Below are positions 34,582 through 43,824 of a stretch of 64,000 bases of DNA, piece after piece; the first letter of the stretch is position 1; the number at the start of each line of letters is the position of its first letter. The DNA comes from Thiodiazotropha sp040791665. Its GTDB lineage: Bacteria > Pseudomonadota > Gammaproteobacteria > Chromatiales > Chromatiaceae. Location of the stretch: assembly GCA_040791665.1 (NCBI GenBank), contig JBFNNX010000010.1, positions 186,001 through 250,000 of the forward strand. Reading direction: 5' to 3'. The translations under genes were made by a program, and so were the position numbers. The notes beneath the pieces were generated by a model, which had not been told where the DNA came from, made no database searches, and saw only the letters and a list, made by a program, of their open reading frames with translations.

Positions 34582-36963
34582 TCAACCGACTGCTATTTTC
34601 TGTTCGACCCTATTCAATAGGCCTATGATTTCGCCTGACAGAGGCTCGATTTCATTATAGAGGTCCTCTGCTCTGTCAGTATCCCCGCTTTCCATATGCT
34701 TGATAATTTCCCTTATCAGTGAATGTAACTGCTGATGGGGTTGTTCTATCGCATGTATTTCAGCAACATCGCCATATCGATTAAGCGCTTCTGAGTAGTA
34801 CCATTTACCGAGGGCGCAATCATGGTGCGAAACCGCTTCTTCATGGGAGAGGGATTGCTTGCCATCGAGAAAGGAACGTACTCTTGTTTTCCATGCCAGG
34901 TGGGCTGACTTTGCGGAGCTGAAATCGAACCCTCTATCGCCGGAAAATTTAAACTGCTGGACAATCCTTTGCAGATCGGAGGCTAATGTCCCCAGGTCAT
35001 TGGCGGTATCGGAGGTATCTTTTGCTCGTTGCGAGGTTTGTTTGCTGTTTTCGCTGATATTGATTATGTTCTTGTTGATCTCTTCCACCACCGAGCACTG
35101 CTCCTCTGCCGCAGTGGCGATCTGGGTGTTCATTTCGTTGATCGTCTCGATAGCCTTATTTATCTCGCTCAGCGAATGAAGTGCCTCTGTCGCCTGCAAA
35201 ACTCTGCTGTCCACTTTCTCCCTGCCGGCAGCCATCACGGATACCGCCCGCTGTGTGCCACTCTGCAGCGCCTGTATCATTGACTCGATCTCGCCTGTCG
35301 ATTGGTGTGTGCGATTGGCAAGCCCACGCACCTCGTCGGCTACAACAGCAAAACCACGCCCTTGCTCTCCCGCTCTTGCAGCTTCGATGGCGGCATTAAG
35401 GGCGAGTAGGTTGGTCTGCTCGGCAATACTTTTTATGACGTCCAGGACCGATCCGATACGCGCGCTCTCCTGTTCCACACCCAGAATCGATTTTTCGGCA
35501 AGTTCCACTTCATCCGCCAACGCCTGCACGGCATCCGCTGTCTGCTTGATTACTTTGCAGCCTGTATGTGCTTCAGCAGTGGCTGCCTTGGTGGCTTCCT
35601 CGGCGGTAGTTGCATTTTGTGCAATGTTGGCTACGCAGGCTGTCATTTGGGTCATAGCTGTGGCAACCTGGTCAGTTTCATTTTCCTGCTTCTGGATGCG
35701 ACGACTGATCTGGCTGGTATTATCCGATGTTTGCGCAACAGCGTTGATTACCGATTCAGTCGATTGCGCCGTCTGCTGTATCAGTTTGCGGATCTTGTCA
35801 ACAAACTGGTTAAAGCTTTCAGCAAGCAGTCCAAGTTCGTCATTACCTTTCTTTTCCAATCGTTTCATCAGATCACCATCGCCATTGGCGATGTCTTGCA
35901 TGGTTTTGACTGCATCCAGGATCGGATTGTAGATAAGACGCGTGGTCAGCCAGCTTATTGATAATCCGATCACAAGTCCAAGCAGCAATAGACTGATTAC
36001 AAGTGTTGTCGTTGAACTGGCATCCTCAATCAAGCGTTGACCAGTATGTGAAATTGTCGATTCATGATGAGATACAAGCTGATCGAGTTGTTGATCGGTA
36101 GTTAACAATAGGGGTGTGATCTGACTGCGTACAAGCCATGCATCACTCCGCCACTGATTACTTCCGTGTATCTCGAGAAGCCTCTTGTAGTGTTCACCAA
36201 AACGGGCCATGTTATCCGTGAACTGCTCGATGGAATCAACTTGATCCAACGTCAGCTGGTCACTCTTCGCACTGATTACTCGGACTAGTTTTTTTATCCT
36301 ATCCAGGTAAAGGTTTAAGTCGCTAATATTGGAATCACTGCGAAATGCGAGATAGCCGCGGATGCCATTCATGACATTGCTCCAGGCATACCTCAACTCG
36401 GTAAGATGGTGCAGGATCTGTTTGCGTTCCTCATCCGCGTATTCTTCCATTTCAGAAAGAATCATCTGGGATGTCAGTTGCATCTGTTCCCGGCTGATAG
36501 GATTAATGTGCGTGTTGGCATAGGCAATACCTGGAAAGTTACCTTCATGGGTAGCTGTCTGATTGAGTAGTGCCTCAGCTGTCTGTTCATACTGCTTCAA
36601 TTTATCGCCCAGCTGTTTGAGCAGATGGGACGAAGTGGTATCCTCTGCCTCTATGCTCTTTGTTATTAATGATTGAAGGATATATTTTGTATGACCCCTT
36701 TGACTCGAGAAGTCCTGTAGGTGTGCCTCATCCTTTGTAAGAAGATAGAAGGCCAGGGATTCTGTAGATTGCTTAAGGCTTTTTGCGAGGTCTTTCGTTA
36801 GGATTAACCGTGGCTGACTCTCATGAACCACCTGGTTCACGCTTTGTTCAACATTATTCAGACTGATGAGCGTGATGATGGAGGAGGTCGCAAGTACCCA
36901 GAGAATGAGCCCGAAACCGAACCATTGCTTTGTGCGAATCGATGCATTATGCAAAATTGACAT
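34582..36963 (-). CDS. Methyl-accepting chemotaxis protein with CZB zinc-binding domain
   Basis: 793 residues. The first membrane segment (about 14-34) precedes a long helical periplasmic domain of about 290 residues, with the second segment near 318-340, then HAMP. The cytoplasmic signalling tip is intact (EQTNLLALNAAIEAARAGEQGRGFAVVADEVRGLA). A CZB domain forms the C-terminus (AHLAWKTRVRSFLDG, HHDCALGKWYY, HQQLHSLIREI), which binds zinc through 3His/1Cys and senses zinc or hypochlorous acid in known receptors. No che genes lie nearby, so it must use a core encoded elsewhere. Confidence 0.9.
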   Translation of the reverse strand: MSILHNASIRTKQWFGFGLILWVLATSSIITLISLNNVEQSVNQVVHESQPRLILTKDLAKSLKQSTESLAFYLLTKDEAHLQDFSSQRGHTKYILQSLITKSIEAEDTTSSHLLKQLGDKLKQYEQTAEALLNQTATHEGNFPGIAYANTHINPISREQMQLTSQMILSEMEEYADEERKQILHHLTELRYAWSNVMNGIRGYLAFRSDSNISDLNLYLDRIKKLVRVISAKSDQLTLDQVDSIEQFTDNMARFGEHYKRLLEIHGSNQWRSDAWLVRSQITPLLLTTDQQLDQLVSHHESTISHTGQRLIEDASSTTTLVISLLLLGLVIGLSISWLTTRLIYNPILDAVKTMQDIANGDGDLMKRLEKKGNDELGLLAESFNQFVDKIRKLIQQTAQSTESVINAVAQTSDNTSQISRRIQKQENETDQVATAMTQMTACVANIAQNATTAEEATKAATAEAHTGCKVIKQTADAVQALADEVELAEKSILGVEQESARIGSVLDVIKSIAEQTNLLALNAAIEAARAGEQGRGFAVVADEVRGLANRTHQSTGEIESMIQALQSGTQRAVSVMAAGREKVDSRVLQATEALHSLSEINKAIETINEMNTQIATAAEEQCSVVEEINKNIINISENSKQTSQRAKDTSDTANDLGTLASDLQRIVQQFKFSGDRGFDFSSAKSAHLAWKTRVRSFLDGKQSLSHEEAVSHHDCALGKWYYSEALNRYGDVAEIHAIEQPHQQLHSLIREIIKHMESGDTDRAEDLYNEIEPLSGEIIGLLNRVEQKIAVG

Positions 36964-37339
36964 GATCGTTTCCCTGATATGGATTATCCATATCCCAAGT
37001 CCTGGCGCTGATTATTTAGTGTTCGTATGCGCCGTAAAACCTTGCCCACAAGCCACCTGTGAACGAATCATTACAGCAAATTAGGTTTTTTTGTTGCTTT
37101 GCTGTAACCATATACTCCATGGTTGCAAGAGATATCGTCTTCGATTTGTAAAACTTTAATTACATTTTGATCCTTCCAATCTCTCGTGCAGAAATGGAGT
37201 GAGTTAGAAATCCTCTTTTTTATCATTAAGGTAGAGAACAACATTTAAGTGTTATTTGAAGTCGACTGCAGGAACGCTATTCCGTAATACTCTGCATCAG
37301 GCGGGTGAACAATTGATACTGACTTAAGTAAAAAACACC
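36964..37339. other. Divergent intergenic region with inverted repeat
   Basis: About 375 bases between the chemoreceptor and the TlpA-like gene. It holds a 10-bp inverted repeat (37071-37107) and otherwise AT-rich sequence suitable for promoters. I see no gene. Confidence 0.5.
37071..37107. promoter_or_regulatory. Inverted repeat upstream of the chemoreceptor gene
   Basis: TTACAGCAAA (37071-37080) and TTTGCTGTAA (37098-37107) are exact inverse copies 17 bases apart, about 108 bases upstream of the chemoreceptor start. It could be an operator or a bidirectional terminator-like hairpin; a T-run lies within the loop. Confidence 0.4.
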
Positions 37340-37873
37340 ATGAATCTGTTCAAAAGATCCTATTTTATCAATCTCATACAGGTGCTGATCCTGTTTTCAT
37401 TTTCAGCGGGCGGCCGCCTGACGCATGGTGGCTGGCTCGAGGCTGTTTCACCGCCTCATCCAACGCCGACTCTGACACTAAAAGACTTAAAGGATATTCG
37501 ATATCAATTGAGCGATCTCAAGGGTAAGACAGTTTTAATCAACTTCTGGACGACCTGGTGTCCCCCATGCATTGAGGAGATGCCGTCCCTGATCAGGTTG
37601 AGTGAGGAGATGGACCGGTCCGATTTTGTCATCCTGGCCATCAATGTCGAGGAGAGCAAACGTCGTGTCGGTAAAATGGCGGCACGCCTAAAACTTACTT
37701 TTCCGGTTTTACTTGACCCAAACCGAGTAGCGGCCAACGCGTGGAAGGTTAAGGTTTTTCCGAGCAGCTTTCTCGTGGATGGCCAGGGGCGCATGCGTTA
37801 TAAGGCGATCGGTCCTGTCGAGTGGGATAGTGACGAAGCCGCTTCGATTGTTCACCAGGTAATGCATAAATAG
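37340..37873 (+). CDS. TlpA/ResA-like periplasmic thioredoxin
   Basis: 177 residues. An N-terminal hydrophobic segment (YFINLIQVLILFSFSAGG) serves as signal or anchor. The thioredoxin domain holds FWTTWCPPCIEEMP, the TlpA/ResA active site, and the cis-Pro region VFPSSFLVDGQG. Such proteins reduce disulphides in apocytochromes before haem attachment. It lies about 385 bases upstream of the first nine-heme cytochrome on the same strand, so helping cytochrome c maturation is a reasonable inference. No clear ribosome binding site precedes the ATG. Confidence 0.85.
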   Translation: MNLFKRSYFINLIQVLILFSFSAGGRLTHGGWLEAVSPPHPTPTLTLKDLKDIRYQLSDLKGKTVLINFWTTWCPPCIEEMPSLIRLSEEMDRSDFVILAINVEESKRRVGKMAARLKLTFPVLLDPNRVAANAWKVKVFPSSFLVDGQGRMRYKAIGPVEWDSDEAASIVHQVMHK

Positions 37874-38257
37874 TGTGCATGCAGTGAATGAATATGTATC
37901 GGAGACTGTTAATTGGGCAGAGCGCAATCGTCTCCCTGTCAGATTTTAGAGCATGAACTGGATCACATCTTTAGATCCAACCTAGTATTTCTTTTCCCAA
38001 ACCATCAGTTTTTTAAGTTTCTCTTAATCTTGTTTTGCTAATTTTGGGATAACCTGCCCAAACAGTCAAAGTAGTAGAATGAGTGCTGGATAATAAACAT
38101 AATCAATACAAATAGTTATTGTTGGTTATTAATTAAATTGGTAGCTATTGGACAGGAGGATCATCACATCCAAATGTGAACTAAATCGTGGACGTATAAT
38201 GTCGCTGGAGTACTCGTCCCACAAAAAAATCGTACAGCTTCACGGAGGGGTTTGGTT
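37874..38257. other. Long leader region of the first multiheme cytochrome
   Basis: About 385 bases hold a direct-repeat regulator box with an extended -10 (38012-38044), then roughly 200 bases of presumed 5' untranslated region rich in A and T. GGAGGGG lies seven bases before the cytochrome ATG. Confidence 0.6.
38012..38044 (+). promoter_or_regulatory. QseB/PmrA-type box and extended -10 upstream of cytochrome 1
   Basis: TTTAAG-N5-CTTAAT (38012-38028) fits the PmrA/QseB consensus YTTAAK-N5-YTTAAK exactly. Seven bases later comes TGC-TAATTT, an extended -10. The same order and spacing recur upstream of cytochrome 2 at 49231. The expected transcript start is near 38050. Confidence 0.65.
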
Positions 38258-41200
38258 ATGAAGTGTAAGCAATCAAGACGCAATAAGTCTCATCGCCTTG
38301 TAACACTCGTGATTTCGCTCATCTTCATGTCGATTTTCGTCATGGGCTATGCCTGGGCGAGCGAAGACGACGAAGAACATCACGATGAAAAGAGCAGCAG
38401 CAGTGAGGATGGGAGACATTCAGAAGGTGGTGGGGATTCCGGTGACGTCGGCGGTAATGGCCTAGCGCTGCGCCCAAAGAACAGCTTCAATATCATGATG
38501 AACTATGAGCTCGGTATGCACTGTACCGGGTTTGAGTTCGCTTACTGCTGTGTCCTCCCTCCCTATAACTCAATCCTTGCCCAGGTTGTAAAGACGCAGC
38601 AAAGTGACGAAGGGCAGACAGCCTTCGCACGCCTCCTGGAGGGGGACCCCACGGAAGGACTCGATGCTTTGGGACGCCAGACTGTTTTGCGTGACCCCGA
38701 TCTCGATGCGAATGGGGATTTCCAAAAGTATGTACTCGAATATTGGCATGATGCTCAGCCCCGTGAAACCCGCCCACAGGTTGTGCCCCAGACCTCGACG
38801 CTGATCAGTGCGACAGAGGGCAATTCACTGCTGATGTGGAATACCCTTGCCGATTCAGCGGCGGTCAATCCCGACGGTTCGCTAGTGATTTCAGGTCAAG
38901 ACGGCAACCCGAGCTGGAACGGCGTCACCGGCGCCATGTTGGGTGATGGCGATTTCAACGATCCCACCGACGATTACTGGAATGCAGTCTGGAACCACCT
39001 CTATATCTATGCCGATCTGGAGGGGGCCAATCCCAACAATTCAACCGCGGAGAGTGATAAGATTCGACTCGGCGTGACCGGCCATATCGAGTATCCCGCG
39101 GATTGCGGTGCCGGTCTCCACCCGATGGGCCCTGTGTCGCATCCTGACGGTGTGCCAAGCAATCCTGCCGTACCGAATGACTGTGGCGGTGCATCCAATG
39201 GCAACGTGCTGACTTTCTCCGGTGAGCATGGCACCGTTGTCTACACCCAGATGAAGGTATTGGAGAACCTGCCGATCACCCTGACCTCTCCCAGGATCTG
39301 GGAGGCCTTGGGGCTCCCGTTGACCCCGTTTGAGGATTCCATCAATTTCTTTGCCGATCCGGGCGCGATGTTCGAGGACTCGGTCCGCCCCTTTGTCGCG
39401 ATGAGGGCCAAGCTGCGCCATTACGATCCCACTCAGCCGGGCGGCATGGGTGAACCTGTGATGCAGAATGGTGTGCCGGTGGAGGGTTTCGGTACCGCCC
39501 CCATCGATATTCCCAACTGCGAACGCTGCCACTCGGAGGTGGATACCACCAATTCTCCTCATAAGAGCGGGGATGAAATCTGGGCCAAGGTTCAGCAGGA
39601 GTATAATTTCTGGATGAGCTACTACGGCATAGGTCCGGGCGACTCGGATTGGTATCCGCGACTCAAGAGTGCGGCCATCAGTATTCTCGGCTTGCATGAT
39701 ATGAGCCATGGCACGGGTTTCCTGGATAACTATCCGGCCTGCGGCACACCGGCGGAGTGTGATGCCTTGGCGGCCGATCTGTCGGCGCAAAATAACCGAC
39801 CCGTGTTCGCGCAAAGCACCCGAATCGGCAATACCACCGTGCTTTGTCAACGTTGCCATGCGGATAACGTCATCGCCCAGGTTAAGTCGGCCTCCTTTAT
39901 CGATGATGAGGGTAACAATAAGGTGATTCTACCCATGTCCGAGGCGATTCATCAGACCCATCGTGGCGTAGGCGAGGGTGGCCCCATAGCATTCAGCGAC
40001 AGTCTCGGCCGTTTCGGCGGCTGTCAGGGGTGTCATCCGGCCCATCGTTCCAATGGCGACATGGCGGGCTATCCCATCACCGAGACGGGCGACAACTTCT
40101 ATGCCGATACGGATAACCGTCTAGGCGCCGGCGGTTGTTTCGTCGGCCGTGATGTTCACTCCAATCCGTTCAAGGATATCGATGGTGCAGGTACACCTGA
40201 GCATCTGACCGCCATCGGCGAATGGTTGCGCGACAATGTGTCACGCAATCAGGCAGGCCTTGCGGGCAGCGATCGCGACGACCGGGGGATCTGGTGTACC
40301 AACTGTCACAACCAGTTGAGCCAGGAGATCTGGAAACGCGAGAACATGGAGAGCCTAATAGACGGTATACCCGGTCCAGGGGCGAGCAATATACGTGCGC
40401 TGGCATCATTGGATGACATTGCCGCCGCAGTGGGCGTCGATACGCAACAGGCCCTGGACTGGCTCGATCCGAGAGACCCCAATGTCTTCCCGGCCGATGG
40501 TGCGATTCGCACTTCTGAAGAGACCATGGCCATCTGGCGCCGCGATCCCGGGCTCTGCGCCTATTTGGGCGGCAGTACCGACCCGGCACTCGACGCCAAG
40601 CTGGCCACCATCGAGGTGGCGGGTGACGCCACCGCATGTACAACGGGTGCCGCAGCGCCAGGCCCCGACTGTGACGGCAACGGCGAAGCCGATTTCCAGA
40701 TCTGCGGCAGCTTTGATGGTGATGGTGATTTCAGTGTCAGCATCCTCGATTTCTGTACCACCGACGATTGTGTGGCCGCAGCCCAGCAGGCCCTGAGTGG
40801 ATCGATGGCGGCCGCGGTGCCCTTTTCGGCGGCAACCGACGGACGCGACCACTGGCTTGCCGCTGGCGAACCCCATTGCGCCGACTGCCACACCGCACCT
40901 TATGTGGAGCCGAGTGGCCATCAGCCGGGTAATGACCATCCTCCCTTCAACTATCCGCGCAAGGCGGGGTTGATGCGTTACTCGCGCGGTCACCGGGATA
41001 TCACCTGTCAGGGTTGTCATGAGTCTATCCACGGTCTCTATCCGGTGGCGCCCCATCTGGAACAGGGTCCTGGCGTCGATGGTGTGGATGCAACCACCTA
41101 TGCCCAGGCGGCCTATCTCAACAGCGACGACAGCCATGGTCCGCTGAAGTGCGGTTCATGCCATATGTACGAGACCCTGGCCGACAATCCTGATGCCCAG

Positions 41201-41671
41201 ATACCCACACGGGTCTGTGCGCCGGGTGAGGATGGAGACAACTGTGACGAGGGTGAAGGTCTGCGCTTCGACGGTACGCCGATCGCCGGTGATTTCGACG
41301 CGGCAGTGAGTTGGGCCCATACTTTTACCGATAATCACGATCCTCGAGACGACTTCTGTATCAGCTGTCATGAAAACGAGAACGATGAAGTCAGCGTATC
41401 GGAAGATGAGTGGCTGGAGCATGCCATGAAGGGGCGGGTATCGCGTAAGACCATGGATCAGGTGGAGATACTGATCTCAGGTTCTGTATTCGGCTCCACG
41501 GATCCGCGCACTACCGTCTGTCAGGGTTGCCATGACGACGAATGGCAGGAAGTGGCCTGTAACGGTGAAGACGGTCGGGAGTGGAAACTCCATCTCGCGG
41601 AAGGCCGGGTGTCGGAAAGCGTATGGGAACATGTATCCCTGGATCGCACCGGCTCAACCTGTGGCTGGTAA
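38258..41671 (+). CDS. Exported nine-heme c-type cytochrome (cytochrome 1)
   Basis: About 1137 residues. A signal peptide (VTLVISLIFMSIFVMGYAWA) is followed by an acidic, His- and Ser-rich linker. A long N-terminal domain with NYELGMHCTGFEF and LPPYNSILAQV precedes nine CXXCH haem sites at about residues 421, 530, 589, 680, 874, 917, 965, 1034 and 1088. Further His residues could be distal ligands. The protein is related to cytochrome 2 at 49363 (shared LGMHC, LHDM and haem-flanking segments). No porin or terminal reductase signature is seen, so extracellular electron transfer or periplasmic respiration is inferred only. The ATG at 38258 is chosen over the TTG at 38252 because of the well-spaced GGAGGGG. 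Confidence 0.87.
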   Translation: MKCKQSRRNKSHRLVTLVISLIFMSIFVMGYAWASEDDEEHHDEKSSSSEDGRHSEGGGDSGDVGGNGLALRPKNSFNIMMNYELGMHCTGFEFAYCCVLPPYNSILAQVVKTQQSDEGQTAFARLLEGDPTEGLDALGRQTVLRDPDLDANGDFQKYVLEYWHDAQPRETRPQVVPQTSTLISATEGNSLLMWNTLADSAAVNPDGSLVISGQDGNPSWNGVTGAMLGDGDFNDPTDDYWNAVWNHLYIYADLEGANPNNSTAESDKIRLGVTGHIEYPADCGAGLHPMGPVSHPDGVPSNPAVPNDCGGASNGNVLTFSGEHGTVVYTQMKVLENLPITLTSPRIWEALGLPLTPFEDSINFFADPGAMFEDSVRPFVAMRAKLRHYDPTQPGGMGEPVMQNGVPVEGFGTAPIDIPNCERCHSEVDTTNSPHKSGDEIWAKVQQEYNFWMSYYGIGPGDSDWYPRLKSAAISILGLHDMSHGTGFLDNYPACGTPAECDALAADLSAQNNRPVFAQSTRIGNTTVLCQRCHADNVIAQVKSASFIDDEGNNKVILPMSEAIHQTHRGVGEGGPIAFSDSLGRFGGCQGCHPAHRSNGDMAGYPITETGDNFYADTDNRLGAGGCFVGRDVHSNPFKDIDGAGTPEHLTAIGEWLRDNVSRNQAGLAGSDRDDRGIWCTNCHNQLSQEIWKRENMESLIDGIPGPGASNIRALASLDDIAAAVGVDTQQALDWLDPRDPNVFPADGAIRTSEETMAIWRRDPGLCAYLGGSTDPALDAKLATIEVAGDATACTTGAAAPGPDCDGNGEADFQICGSFDGDGDFSVSILDFCTTDDCVAAAQQALSGSMAAAVPFSAATDGRDHWLAAGEPHCADCHTAPYVEPSGHQPGNDHPPFNYPRKAGLMRYSRGHRDITCQGCHESIHGLYPVAPHLEQGPGVDGVDATTYAQAAYLNSDDSHGPLKCGSCHMYETLADNPDAQIPTRVCAPGEDGDNCDEGEGLRFDGTPIAGDFDAAVSWAHTFTDNHDPRDDFCISCHENENDEVSVSEDEWLEHAMKGRVSRKTMDQVEILISGSVFGSTDPRTTVCQGCHDDEWQEVACNGEDGREWKLHLAEGRVSESVWEHVSLDRTGSTCGW

Positions 41672-41720
41672 CGGCAGTACAACCCAGTCTGTCAAATAGG
41701 CCGATAGACTGGCTGCATTA

Positions 41721-41749
41721 GGGAGGGGAAACAGCCTGTTTCCCCTCCC
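41721..41749 (+). terminator. Strong hairpin after cytochrome 1
   Basis: GGGAGGGGAAACAG and its exact inverse CTGTTTCCCCTCCC are nearly contiguous. The hairpin starts 49 bases after the cytochrome stop. No T-run follows, so it could stop transcription partly or stabilise the long mRNA, and the parvulin gene downstream may still be co-transcribed. Confidence 0.65.
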
Positions 41750-41887
41750 GCTCAGTTCACAGCCATGAATCGCGTTTTAAGGGTAAGTTGAATCGCTCAA
41801 CTGTTTAACCATCGATTATCTACCGCAGACCTGTTCCGCCACTGATGCGGCCGGGTAACTGGTTGGGCAGGGCAGTCGGAGGCAAAA

Positions 41888-43327
41888 ATGAAAAATCTTG
41901 TAACACTGGCGGCCGGTTGTTTCTTGGCCGCTTCCGCATGGGGAGAACCTACAGCAAAGCCTGTACTATCCGATAGCAATATCCTGGCCCGGGTTGACGA
42001 TCGGATCATCACCTTCCCCCAACTGAACACGCAACTGAACAGTACAGCCGTCGTGGGCCTGTCAACGCCGGCATTGGGTACACCCGAACGACGCACTGTG
42101 ATCCTGACACTGCTGGACAAGGCGATCAGCGTCAACCTGCTCTATCTGGATGCCGTCGGCAAGGGAAAGCTGGAGGATCCGAAATTCAAACGGGAGTTGC
42201 AGGAGTATGCCGATGGCATGCTTGCGGGACTCTATCGCAAACACTACCTGAAAGCGGATACCGCTGTCAGCGAAGCAGATATTGCCGACTATGTGAAGAA
42301 ACACTTTGCCAAGGATACCGAGCTGGATGACAAGATGCGTCCCCTGGTCGAGGCAAAGGTCAAAAAAGCAAAATACCTGGCACGCAAACAGGGATTGCGC
42401 AAACATCTGCATGCCGGGACTAAGGTAATGATTCTCACCAAGCATCTTGAGATTGAAGATGACGGTATACGCAGCGATGAGCAGGTGATCGCCGAGTATG
42501 ACGGTAACGTAATGACATGGGGTGAGAGTAAGAAATATCTCACTACCTTGAACAACTCGATCGATATCAACAGACGCCTGAAAACCCTCAATGGACTGAT
42601 AGACAACTACCTATTGGCGAAAAAGGGGCGAGAGGCGGGGCTGGATCGGGATCCGGGTTTTCAGTCTGCCCTGGCCGAATTCAGCATGACACGCCTGGTC
42701 AATCAGCATCGTAGTGCGCTGGTGCAAGGTATGCAGCCGACGGAGCAGGAGGTAAGGGATTATTTTACGGAGCATCAGGGACGCATTACCTTCAATGAGC
42801 ACCGCAAACTGCAGATGGTGGTATTGAAGGATGAGAAGACAGCGTTGGATATTATGGAAAAACTGGAGAAGGGTGAACTGACCATCTACCAGGCGGCGCT
42901 CAACCACTCCATCGATCCAAGGGCAAGACAGACCCTGGGTGATTTCGGCTGGGTCGAGGAGGGCACCGGCTTTCCCGCCCTGGATGAGTTGGCATTCGCC
43001 CTTGAAATCGGCGAGTTGGGAGGCCCCGTAGAGACCCCCGCCGGCTGGCATATTGTTCGAGTGACTGATCAAAGGGTTTCGAAATATACCGATATCAATG
43101 ATCCGGATACCCGACAACAGACCCGTCGGTTGTTGCTGAAGGAGCGCCTCAACGACTATGTGGTCGAACTGCGTAAACGGGAATATCCGGTAGTTGTCTA
43201 TGAAGAAAACCTGAACCGGTTGCTGCAGGAAGAGGCGCAGTGGATTGCCGCCAAAAGCAGGGAGATGGAACAGCATCCGGAGCGTGCCCGACTCATCCTT
43301 GACGAAATGAAGGCACTCGTCGAGTAG
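41888..43327 (+). CDS. Exported parvulin-type peptidyl-prolyl isomerase (SurA/PpiC-like)
   Basis: 479 residues with signal peptide NLVTLAAGCFLAASAWG. The N-terminal helical part resembles the chaperone region of SurA/PpiD proteins. A single PpiC domain lies at about 310 to 400 (GDFGWVEEGTGFPALDELAFAL, GGPVETPAGWHIVRV). GGAGG lies five bases before the ATG. It follows the nine-heme cytochrome by 216 bases on the same strand, so folding or export of that cytochrome is a likely job; parvulins beside multiheme cytochromes are known in metal-reducing bacteria. Confidence 0.85.
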   Translation: MKNLVTLAAGCFLAASAWGEPTAKPVLSDSNILARVDDRIITFPQLNTQLNSTAVVGLSTPALGTPERRTVILTLLDKAISVNLLYLDAVGKGKLEDPKFKRELQEYADGMLAGLYRKHYLKADTAVSEADIADYVKKHFAKDTELDDKMRPLVEAKVKKAKYLARKQGLRKHLHAGTKVMILTKHLEIEDDGIRSDEQVIAEYDGNVMTWGESKKYLTTLNNSIDINRRLKTLNGLIDNYLLAKKGREAGLDRDPGFQSALAEFSMTRLVNQHRSALVQGMQPTEQEVRDYFTEHQGRITFNEHRKLQMVVLKDEKTALDIMEKLEKGELTIYQAALNHSIDPRARQTLGDFGWVEEGTGFPALDELAFALEIGELGGPVETPAGWHIVRVTDQRVSKYTDINDPDTRQQTRRLLLKERLNDYVVELRKREYPVVVYEENLNRLLQEEAQWIAAKSREMEQHPERARLILDEMKALVE

Positions 43328-43340
43328 TCAGGCGTAGTGA

Positions 43341-43793
43341 TCATGGCTTGTTCTTTCCTGGTCTGCTATTCCTTGAGTCGCTAAGTGTGCTCAGTATGCG
43401 CGGCCAACGCTCATAGGCGGCGTCTTCCATCTCCGGGGTGATGGTGACCACATAGACACGCCTTTCGTGCTCCCAGCAGGCTACCAGGCCCTGGATCCAT
43501 TTGCCCGGGGTGACGTCGAACCAGTGGCTGGCGCCCTCCATGTCCACCTCCATGAACTGGCTGATGAGCAGTTTTACCGGAATCGGCCGCCAGCGGTCCC
43601 AGTGTCCGCCATAGATGGTATCGAGCCTGGCCCAGCCCCCCAATGGCAGCTTGCCGAGCTGATGGGTGCGCCGCCCCCAAGGTAGCAGCTCGGTACCGCC
43701 ATGCCTGTTCTTCACCGGCAGGCAAGCCTCGGCGTTGGGAAATCTGGTACGGACCTCCTGGCTGTTGAGGGTGTAGTAGACGGCGGTGCACAT
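43341..43793 (-). CDS. Small protein of the SOS cassette, possibly SRAP-like
   Basis: 150 residues beginning MCTAVYYTLN, with LLPWGRR, LGGWARLDTIYGGHWDRW and ISQFMEVDMEGASHWFDV. The Cys directly after the start Met and a PWG motif recall the SRAP/HMCES family, which links to abasic sites in single-stranded DNA, but the match is distant and from memory. It is the third gene after LexA- and UmuC-like genes, 31 bases after UmuC, so a DNA-damage role is inferred. A shifted frame at 43411-43791 on the same strand is a shadow. Confidence 0.7.
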   Translation of the reverse strand: MCTAVYYTLNSQEVRTRFPNAEACLPVKNRHGGTELLPWGRRTHQLGKLPLGGWARLDTIYGGHWDRWRPIPVKLLISQFMEVDMEGASHWFDVTPGKWIQGLVACWEHERRVYVVTITPEMEDAAYERWPRILSTLSDSRNSRPGKNKP

Positions 43794-43824
43794 GGTTTAG
43801 TTGCTGGGAAAGCGGCTGTTTAAT

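Noticed and set aside
38154..38179. Leader mini-frame with AGGAGG followed by ATG TGA
   Set aside because: The strong ribosome binding motif is followed by a start-stop pair at too long a spacing (14 bases). Regulatory use is possible but nothing else supports it.
39041..39859. 272-codon open frame on the minus strand
   Set aside because: Antisense to cytochrome 1, with no domain and no initiation signal.
43411..43791. 126-codon frame overlapping the SOS-cassette small protein on the same strand
   Set aside because: A frame-shifted shadow with an Arg/Pro/Gly-rich composition; the other frame has the Cys2 start and ordered motifs.
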